From positions 714,447,202-714,511,201 of the forward strand of contig NC_064617.1 in assembly GCF_023898315.1 (NCBI RefSeq): a stretch of DNA of 64,000 bases, written 5' to 3'. This DNA comes from Schistocerca nitens (taxonomy: Eukaryota > Arthropoda > Insecta > Orthoptera > Acrididae). The notes under the pieces were generated by a model, which saw only the letters and a program-made list of their open reading frames with translations, was not told the DNA's origin and did not search any database. Positions 43,195 to 51,088 of this stretch are shown here, one piece after another. Both the position numbers and the translations under genes were made by a program. Every line of letters starts with the position of its first letter. Within the stretch, counting starts at the first letter, position 1.

Positions 43195-44093
43195 GTAGAG
43201 AAAATATAATAAATGAATTACATAAACCAATGAGAAAAAATTACAATAGAAGAAAAGTAGAATCATTTGGAATAGATGATTTATGGCAGGCTGATTTAGT
43301 TGAAATGGATTCAGGTAATTTAAAAGGTATATCAAAAATAAATAAAGGATATAAATATATGTTAACTGTTATTGATGTATATTCTAAATATGCATGGGCC
43401 ATTCCAATTAAGGATAAATCAGGTGAAAATGTAGCAAATGCATTTGATAATATATTTAAAATTAGATCACCAAAACATTTACAAACAGGTAATGGAAAAG
43501 AATTTTATAATAAATATTTTAATAAACTAGTGAAAATATATAATATTAATCACTATTCTACATTTACTGAAATTAAAGCATCTATTGTAGAAAGATTCAA
43601 TAGAACACTAAAAGAGAAAATGTCGAAACAATTTGATATTCAAGGTAACTATAAATGGGTTGATATATTACAAAAACTAGTAAATGACTATAATAATACT
43701 AAACATAGTACAATAAAAACGAAACCAATAGATGTTAATGATAAAAATTATAAACCAAATGCTACTGTAATATATCCATATAAAGCTAAATATTCGATTG
43801 GTGATCAAGTTAGAATAAATAAATTAAAAGGAATATTTGAAAAAGGATACACAGCTAATTGGTCAACAGAATTATTTGAAATTGAAGATGTTATTCATTC
43901 AGATCCAAATACATACAAATTAAAAGATGTTAAAGGTAATTTTTATGAACATGAGATACAGAAAACAAAATATCCAGATGTATATCTTATTGAAAAGGTG
44001 TTAAGAACAAAAGGTGATAAAGTATATGTTAAATGGTTAGGATTTGATAATTCACATAATAGTTGGGTCAGTAAGGACAACATAATTACGTGA
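43195..44093 (+). CDS. INT: Retroviral-type integrase with chromodomain, catalytic Asp missing
   Basis: The ATG at 43230 gives 287 residues, but the frame is open upstream through about 43195, where the usual lead-in (ELHKP) is present, so the true start is uncertain. The core has the first Asp in WQADLVEMD (residue 22), GNGKEF at 87-92 where the family motif is DNGKEF, and Glu in VERFNRTLKEK (121). The second catalytic Asp is therefore Gly (GGT). The C-terminal 39 residues (IEKVLRTKGDKVYVKWLGF, NSWV) form a chromodomain. A working enzyme would join the element ends to host DNA with a 6-bp duplication. The frame is otherwise clean. Confidence 0.93.
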
Positions 44094-44114
44094 ACAATTT
44101 TTATATATATATAA

Positions 44115-44285
44115 ATGAAGAAGTTTGCACTTCTGTTTTTTCTATCTGTCTGTTATCCTGATGATGATGTATCTATATTCATTAATCAGTTAAATGACGA
44201 ATCTTTGAATTATGTATATGATCTGAATGGTGAGGAAATATGTGTTGTTTATGAATATTTTAAGAAACAAACTGTTTATTTTTGA
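44115..44285 (+). CDS. 56-residue predicted secreted protein
   Basis: Start in tatatataaatg. The N-terminus MKKFALLFFLSVCYP is a clear signal-peptide-like hydrophobic segment, followed by an acidic chain (PDDDVSIFINQLNDES) with one or two Cys. No family recognised. It sits in the accessory block next to the metalloproteinase, suggesting a host-interaction role, by inference. Confidence 0.55.
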   Translation: MKKFALLFFLSVCYPDDDVSIFINQLNDESLNYVYDLNGEEICVVYEYFKKQTVYF

Positions 44286-44302
44286 AATTTGTGTGTGGAT
44301 GT

Positions 44303-44325
44303 AAGTGTAACTGCTGGTTACACTT
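44303..44325. terminator. Perfect hairpin between accessory genes
   Basis: aagtgtaac, loop tgctg, gttacactt: a 9-bp perfect stem followed by T-rich sequence (taataattttttata) just before the next TATA-like start. It could act as an RNA 3'-end or termination signal or as a binding site. It is the only such strong hairpin noticed in the element. Confidence 0.4.
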
Positions 44326-44346
44326 TAATAATTTTTTATATAATAA

Positions 44347-44625
44347 ATGAGGCTGATAGAAGTCATATCTAAACTTGAAGAATTCAACATTGATTTTTAT
44401 TTACATAACAATCTTAGAATTGGTTATATTAAATATGCAAAAATGTTGTATACGACTTATAGAATCATTTTTTATAATTACGATGAAAAGGTATTTCTAA
44501 ATTTTAAAGAATCAATTACATTATCTGATTGGGAATTTTCTTCAACTATAGATAACCATATTATTGATTTATATTTTAGTGATAAGAATGAGAATATTAA
44601 GATTGAATTTTTTAAGTCTATATAA
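44347..44625 (+). CDS. 92-residue protein of unknown function
   Basis: Start in taataaatg. The frame ends in tataTAAatg, its stop overlapping the start motif of the metalloproteinase gene. The sequence is rich in aromatic and charged residues (YIKYAKMLYTTYRIIFYNY) without signal peptide, Cys pairs or recognised motif. The compact packing and preserved frame suggest a real gene. Confidence 0.6.
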   Translation: MRLIEVISKLEEFNIDFYLHNNLRIGYIKYAKMLYTTYRIIFYNYDEKVFLNFKESITLSDWEFSSTIDNHIIDLYFSDKNENIKIEFFKSI

Positions 44626-46119
44626 ATGAAAACAATAATATTCTTATTGTTGTTTAAAATTATATATGCCAATGATAAGAGTAAAGCAATAAAGTATTTA
44701 AGTGATTATGGATATTTAGATATTACAAATGTTAATGATAATACTCATGTTAGTGATGATGCATTTAGAGAGGCATTAATGTTGTTTCAGTTAACATATA
44801 ATCTTGAAATAAGTGGTGAATTAAGTGATGATACTTTAAATTTTATGAACATGCCTAGATGTGGTGTAAAAGATGAATTTGGTAGCTATAGAACTAGTTT
44901 GTATAAATGGAATAAGAAACATATCAAATGGTATTATAAAGGTGCTACTAAAAAAGTATTACAATTAACTGATGCAGCATTTAAAATATGGCAAGACAAA
45001 ATAGATATTCAGTTTAAACATGATAGCAATAATCCTGATATCTTAATTACAAATAAAAGACGTAAACATAAATTTGAAATTGATAAAAGTATACATTGTT
45101 CAAAGGATTTAGTTGGTAAAGGTAATGTGTTAGGTCACGCATTTTTTCCAGATATGAATAATAATCCTGTAGAAATACATATGGATGATGATGAAATATG
45201 GTATTTAGAGATGAATACTAATACACCAAAAGGACAAACAAATCTATTTGAAGTATTAATACATGAGATTGGTCATTCATTAGGTCTACGAGATTCAGAT
45301 GATTATGGTTCAATAATGTATGCATACTATAATGGATCGCATTTAGAATTATCTCAAGATGATATTGATGCTATTCAAAGTTTATATGGTAAACAATCAA
45401 CACAACCAACACAATTACCAATTAAACCAATTTCACCACCTATACAATCAGAACCTATATCATTATGTCAAACTAAACATATTGATCACATATTATTTAT
45501 GAATGGGATTTTATATGTTTTTTATCAGAAATGGGTGTGGATAATTCAAAATACAATACCAAAATCACAATTAATAACTGATTGGTTAACTGTTTTACCA
45601 AATGATGTAAACCGTATAGATGGTATATATCAGAGACCTAGTGGTGAACTTGTTATATTTTTCAATAATATGATATATATGATACATTTACATACATTAC
45701 AATTGATATCAGGATATCCAAAACCACTATCTAGTACAGGTTTACGCAATAATTTCAAATTAAATGGTATAGTGAACACTTATTCTGGTAGAACATTTAT
45801 TTTCTTTAATGACTTTTTCTATGCTGAAATAGATGAATGTAATTTTAAATATAAAGTACGCGGTATTATAAGTAGAGAATATTCTGGATTACCAACTGGT
45901 ATAAATTCAGTATTTAGGTACATTAATGGTATGTTGTACTTTTTTAGAGATGATGCCTTTTATGAATATAATGAATTCACCCAAAAAGTAGTAAAGTATG
46001 GTATATTTGATTTATCACTATTTGGTATAGATTGTATTAAATCATCTTCCTTAATATCAGAACCAATAATTGTACTAAACAATACAATCCAACAATTAAA
46101 ACATTTTTCAACTATATAA
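44626..46119 (+). CDS. Matrix metalloproteinase with propeptide and hemopexin-like repeats
   Basis: 497 residues, intact, start in tatataaatg. Signal peptide at residues 1-15 (MKTIIFLLLFKIIYA). A peptidoglycan-binding-like prodomain at 18-75 is followed by the cysteine switch PRCGVKDEF (77-85). The matrixin catalytic domain has the structural site GHAFFPD (170-176) and the zinc site HEIGHSLGLRD (213-223), with the Met-turn at SIMYAYY (229-235). The third zinc ligand, normally His, is Asp. A proline-rich hinge (about 257-276) leads to four hemopexin-like blades (near 286, 330, 380 and 425). Secreted latent MMPs of this layout cut extracellular matrix. It is a host-like gene in a viral-type element, probably captured from an insect MMP. 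Confidence 0.93.
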   Translation: MKTIIFLLLFKIIYANDKSKAIKYLSDYGYLDITNVNDNTHVSDDAFREALMLFQLTYNLEISGELSDDTLNFMNMPRCGVKDEFGSYRTSLYKWNKKHIKWYYKGATKKVLQLTDAAFKIWQDKIDIQFKHDSNNPDILITNKRRKHKFEIDKSIHCSKDLVGKGNVLGHAFFPDMNNNPVEIHMDDDEIWYLEMNTNTPKGQTNLFEVLIHEIGHSLGLRDSDDYGSIMYAYYNGSHLELSQDDIDAIQSLYGKQSTQPTQLPIKPISPPIQSEPISLCQTKHIDHILFMNGILYVFYQKWVWIIQNTIPKSQLITDWLTVLPNDVNRIDGIYQRPSGELVIFFNNMIYMIHLHTLQLISGYPKPLSSTGLRNNFKLNGIVNTYSGRTFIFFNDFFYAEIDECNFKYKVRGIISREYSGLPTGINSVFRYINGMLYFFRDDAFYEYNEFTQKVVKYGIFDLSLFGIDCIKSSSLISEPIIVLNNTIQQLKHFSTI

Positions 46120-46401
46120 ATGGAGCTATTAACTAGACTTAATAGTGTTAATAAAAATACACCATTGGTGAAATTATGTGACATTGAAGTGGATAAAGTG
46201 TATCATATTACAAATGTAGAAATCAAAAATACTAAATTAGGTTTTAAAACATTTATTGAACTTAATAATGAATTTAATATAATACTACCAGATAGATATG
46301 CAAAAATCATTGGTTGGGATGATTGTACAACTATAATTGGTTGTAATATTGTTTATAAAGGAATGATTGACAGATCAGATAAAAAGGTTCATGTATTATA
46401 A
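46120..46401 (+). CDS. 93-residue protein, possibly nucleic-acid binding
   Basis: Start in tatataaatgg directly at the metalloproteinase stop. KLCDIEVDKVYHITNVEIKN, then TKLGFKTFIELNN and ILPDRYAKII suggest a small beta-barrel, reminiscent of conserved Polinton-associated proteins with an OB-like pattern. That is only an impression. There is no signal peptide and the frame is intact. Confidence 0.55.
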   Translation: MELLTRLNSVNKNTPLVKLCDIEVDKVYHITNVEIKNTKLGFKTFIELNNEFNIILPDRYAKIIGWDDCTTIIGCNIVYKGMIDRSDKKVHVL

Positions 46402-46434
46402 TTTAGACAACAATAGAGATTTTAAGTGTAATAA

Positions 46435-46720
46435 ATGGATACAACTAAGAAATGTTGTAGATGTAAAGAAGATAAAAATATTAATGAATTTCATTTTGAT
46501 ATAATTTGTAAAAGATGGACATCGTAGAGTATGTAGCCCGTGTGCATGTTATTATACTAAAAGATATTATGAAGCAAATAAAGATAAATTATTTGAAAAG
46601 GTAGCATGTGAATGTGGTAGAATTGTAGCTAGATGTAAACTTAAAACAGCATGAAAAATCATTAATTCATTCTGATCTTATAAAAGAAAAAGAATCTATA
46701 AATATCTATTAATTCTTTAT
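46435..46720 (+). pseudogene. Small Cys-rich (CxxC) protein, frameshifted
   Basis: Start in taataaatgg. CCRCKEDKNINEFHFD gives the first CxxC. The frame stops at 46525-46527, but another frame carries CSPCACYYTKRYYEANKDKL and CECGRIVARC, the rest of a familiar Cys-rich protein. A second break lies near 46650. It resembles the modules at 36428 (CxxC, then KDISEYG or KNINEFH), suggesting a small gene family within the element. Confidence 0.6.
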
Positions 46721-47036
46721 TAAAATTATATAACCATATGTTGTATAGAGTATAATATTCTGAATAATAATTATATAAATAAATAGATATAGCTAGTTAT
46801 CAAAATAAGGCTAATAAATATCAGTTATGTAATATAAAAAAAACACAAAAGAGACAACACATACAGACAACAATTAGTTTACTTTTTATCCATAATAAAT
46901 AGATATATCTGTATCTATTTGTAAAAATACAGTTACCAAATATTCTGAATAATAATTACATAAGTAAATAGACAACAAATACAGACAACAAAAATAATAG
47001 TATTCTTCCTTAATAAATAGAGCTATCATATTGGAG
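46721..47036. promoter_or_regulatory. AT-rich repeat-bearing intergenic region before the polymerase gene
   Basis: About 300 bp with two copies of attctgaataataatta (about 46759 and 46940) and several gacaaca repeats also found near the left end (about 36380). It contains several ataaatag strings (TAAATA, not TAAATG). Probably the polymerase promoter and perhaps a replication-related region. No gene found. Confidence 0.45.
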
Positions 47037-50000
47037 ATGAAGATGAATGAACTTAGAGCAATAGCTAAAAGCATAAAGATTAAAGGTTACTCTAAAATGC
47101 GTAAAAGTGAATTAATGGATTTATTATTTCCACATCCTATTGTTGATATAGAAGATAGAGATCCATCAACAATGAATATTAATGAACTTAAAACACTAGC
47201 TAAACACTTAAACCTTAATGGATATTCTAAATTACGTAAAAGTAATTTGTTAAAGTTGATTCAAAATACTACACACTCATTATTTCCATTTGCTACAGAT
47301 ATATTTGAACATCCTAATGAACGAAAAATTCATATTTATCATTCAATTGAAAAAGCATTCCAAAATAGATTACAAACATACAATATTGAAAACAACTTAA
47401 AAATTAAAGATCCACAACACATTATGACATCAGCAAAACCTATTGTATGTCAGTTAATAAAAGATAATCTTAAAATATACAATGGATTAAAAGTTAATCT
47501 AATATTGTACTGTGAATTCAACTTGAATACTACTAATGAAATAAAACCATTTAGATTCTCAACATACAACTATACAATCACAAATGAAAAAGATCTAAAT
47601 AAATTTTATACAAAAGGTAAACAACAAATATTAACATACATGCAAAATTTTCAAGATAGAGGGTCAGGCTGGATGTTAAATAGTGTAATTGGTTTACAAT
47701 TAGGAATTAACAAATATACACCACTTCATGGTTCATCATATATTGAACTACCGAAAACAATAAAAGATAAAAAAGCATGTATAAATGTAAAGAATAATGA
47801 AGAAAAATGTTTCTTGTGGTCTATAGCATCAGCATTAAATCCAGTTGACCCTACAAAATGTAAAAACCCAGACAGAACTAGTAACTATATAGAATGTGTC
47901 AAACAATTAGAAACTAAAATTGGTCAAATAGAATATCCACTTGAAATTGATAATATACCTAAATATGAATGTAAACTTAATATATCGATTAATGTGTATG
48001 CTTATGACGAAAAATATGAAATATATCCATTAAAGGTTACAAAATGTGAAAAAGAAGTACACATTGATTTATTATACATGAAAAACAGTAATAAATCACA
48101 TTATTGTTGGATTAAAGATTTATCTCGTTTAGTAAGAAATCAGAAAACATCACATCATGGTAAAATTCATTTATGTAAAATGTGCTTACAACACTTCAAT
48201 TCAGAAAGTAAACTAAGTGCACATAAAGATGATTGTTCTAAAAATGAATCAGTTAAAATTAGAATTCCAAATAAAGGTGAATACATAACATTTAAGAATT
48301 ATAAACATACAATGCCAGTTCCATTTGTTATATATGCTGATTTTGAAAGCTTATTATTGAAAATGGACACATGTGAACCAAATTCAAATGAATTGTACAC
48401 AATGAAATATCAAAAACATGAACCATCTGGATTTTGTTACTATGTGAAATACATTCATAATCATTATAAAGATCCTGTTGTTTATAGAGGACCAAATGCT
48501 AAAACTAAATTTATTGGGATGATTAAAAATGAAGATGAAGAAATAGGACACATATATTCACAAATAGAACCAATGAAACAGTTAACACATGAACAAATAA
48601 AAATACATAACCAATCTAAAAGATGTACATTATGTGAATCACCATATACACCAAATAATAAAAAAGTACATCATCATGATCATTTAACTGGTAATTATAT
48701 AGCACCATTATGTAATGAATGTAATCTTAATCTTCAACAACCAACATTTGTACCTATATTCTTACACAATCTAACTGGTTATGATTCACATTTGTTTATT
48801 AAAGAACTTGGTTATGATGAAAAAGAAATTGAATTGATTCCAAATAATGTAGAAAAATATATAAGTTTTGGTAAACAAACAAATAACTTAAAAATGAGAT
48901 TTATTGATACATTTAGATTCATGGCATCATCATTAGATAAACTAATTGTCAAAAGATAAAATGAAAAATATTGAATTATTCTTTCAAAACGATAAAGTAG
49001 ATCTAGTAATTAGAAAAGGTGTTTACCTATATGATTATATGGATAATTGGGATAGATTCAATGAAACACAATTACCACCTAAAAATGAATTCTATAGTAA
49101 GATAAATGAATGTAATATAAGTGATGATGATTATGAGCATGCAAAATTAGTATGGAATAAATTTAATATAAAAAATATGGGTGAATACCATGATTTATAT
49201 TTGAAAACAGATGTGTTATTATTAGCTGATGTATTTGAGAACTTTAGAGACACATGTATGAAATCATATTATTTAGATCCAGCATGGTATTATACAGCAC
49301 CTGGTTTATCTTGGGATGCAATGTTAAAAACGACTAAACAACCACTTGAATTATTACATGATTATGATATGATATTAATGGTTGAAAAAGGCATTAGAGG
49401 TGGTATAGCACAATGTTGTAAAAGATATGTTAAAGCAAATAATAAATACATGAAAGATTACAATAAAAATAAAGAATCAAATTATTTAATGTATTTAGAT
49501 GCTAATAATTTATATGGATATGCAATGTCACAATATTTACCATATGGTGGATTTGAATGGGAAAATAATTTAAATATTGATGTAATGAACATTCCAGATA
49601 AATCTGAATATGGATATATATTAGAAGCTGATTTAGAATATCCAATTGAATTACATGACAAACATAAAGATTTACCATTAGCACCAGAAAATGGTCATAA
49701 ATTATTAACAACATTAAACAATAAATATATATATGTTGTACATTATAGAAACCTAAAACAATGTATAAAATTAGGATTGAAATTAACAAAAATACATCGT
49801 GCTCTAAAATTCAGACAAAGTGATTGGTTGAAAAAGTATATAGACTTAAATACAGGAATGAGAACAAAAGCTAAAAATCATTTTGAAAAAGATTTCTTTA
49901 AACTGATGAACAATAGTGTGTTTGGAAAAACAATGGAAAATATAAGAAACAGAGTTAATATAAAATTAGTATCAGATGGTAAAAAATGTGATAAATTAAT

Positions 50001-50673
50001 AGCTAAACCAAATTTCAAACATAGAACAATATTTAATGAAAATCTGGTAGCTATTCACATGAATAAAACTGAAATTAAATTTAATAAACCAATTTATGTT
50101 GGAATGAGTATATTAGATTTATCAAAAGAATTAATGTATAGTTTCCATTATGATGTAATGAAACCTAAATATGGTACAAATATTGAGTTATGTTATCAAG
50201 ATACTGATAGTTATATATACAATATAAAAACAGATGACTTTTATGAAGATATGAAAAATATGATTGAACATTTTGATACAAGTGATTATGCAACAAATAA
50301 TGCGTACAATATACCACAAATGAATAAAAAAGTATTAGGTAAAATGAAAGATGAATGTAATGGTAAAATAATGACTGAATTTGTTGGTTTGAGAGCTAAA
50401 ATGTATGCATATTGTGTTGGTGAAAAAGAAAATAAAAAATCTAAAGGTGTTAAGAAATCAGTAGTAATGAATAAAATATCAATGGATGACTATAAAGACT
50501 GCTTATTCAATAATAGCGAATTATATAGATCAATGAATTTAATTAGAAGCTATAAACATGAAATATATACAGTAAAATTAAATAAAATAGCATTAAGTGC
50601 AAATGATGATAAAAGACACATTCTGAATGATGGAATAAATACATTACCACTTGGACATTATAGTTTATTGTAA
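47037..50673 (+). pseudogene. POLB: Protein-primed type B DNA polymerase, one frameshift
   Basis: Two frames, 47037-48959 and 48946-50673, overlap by 14 bp and are offset by one base, so a single indel near 48950 splits the gene. The first holds two SAP-like repeats (ELRAIAKS...KMRKSEL and ELKTLAKH...KLRKSNL), a zinc-finger-like CKMC...H...C, Exo I YADFESLL, an HNH-like Cys/His block (CTLC...VHHHDHLTGNY...CNEC) and Exo II NLTGYDSHLF. The second holds Exo III (YLKTDVLLLADVFE), motif A DANNLYGYAM, motif B KLMNNSVFGKTMEN and motif C YQDTDSYIY. It would replicate the element from a protein primer at the terminal repeats. Total length about 1,210 codons is normal. It does not start at a TAAATG. 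Confidence 0.95.
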
Positions 50674-50757
50674 ATATTGTATATAATCACTAGTTGTATA
50701 TATGTATATATGTTGTATATATTATATTTATAAATGTATGTATTGTATATATTTAGA
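50674..50757. other. AT microsatellite-like spacer
   Basis: Almost pure tatat and gtatat repeats between the polymerase stop and the right inverted repeat. Confidence 0.7.
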
Positions 50758-51082
50758 TTATTGTTTCATCATCATTCATTGTATATATGTATATATTATA
50801 TTTACTATAGAAACATAATTATTAGTAATTGTATATAAGTAAATATTTAGAATAACCAACACCATCTATAATTGTATATATTTTTATTATTCAACACCAT
50901 CTATAATTGTATATAGTACTATCTAAAAGAGACATTTTGCATTTCCCTAATTTTGTGGTTGTATCATAGTAAAAATATGGATAATAGCTGATTTCGATGT
51001 AAAATGGTCTAAAAATAACATAAAAATGGCTTTAAATAGCTGATTTTGGTAATTGGGGTAGAATGCCCATTTCCCATCTACT
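50758..51082 (-). repeat. Polinton right terminal inverted repeat
   Basis: About 325 bp, inverse of 36076-36351, carrying an extra stretch of about 50 bp (around 50790-50845) that the left arm lacks. It ends ...cccatctact and is followed by the hexamer gctgtg. Confidence 0.95.
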
Positions 51083-51088
51083 GCTGTG
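51083..51088. repeat. Polinton target-site duplication, right
   Basis: gctgtg, pairing with gctatg at 36070-36075 with one mismatch. Confidence 0.8.

Larger units (their letters stand above)
36076..51082 (+). mobile_element. Polinton/Maverick (adintovirus-like) element, 15.0 kb
   Basis: Bounded by inverted repeats starting agtagatggg and ending cccatctact, with a 6-bp target duplication. Much more AT-rich than the flanks. Gene order: Cys-rich/VLTF3-like?, capsid and penton (minus strand), then on the plus strand ATPase, PLA2 protein, pX-like, protease, fibre-like, CxxC protein, integrase, small secreted protein, 92-residue protein, metalloproteinase, 93-residue protein, CxxC protein and DNA polymerase. 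The set defines a self-synthesising, virus-like transposon. Eight lesions make this copy unable to propagate on its own. Confidence 0.97.

Noticed and set aside
36076-51082. Polinton as a contaminating exogenous virus or bacterial DNA
   Set aside because: Terminal repeats, a 6-bp target duplication and insect-type flanks on both sides show integration; the gene set is eukaryotic Polinton type.
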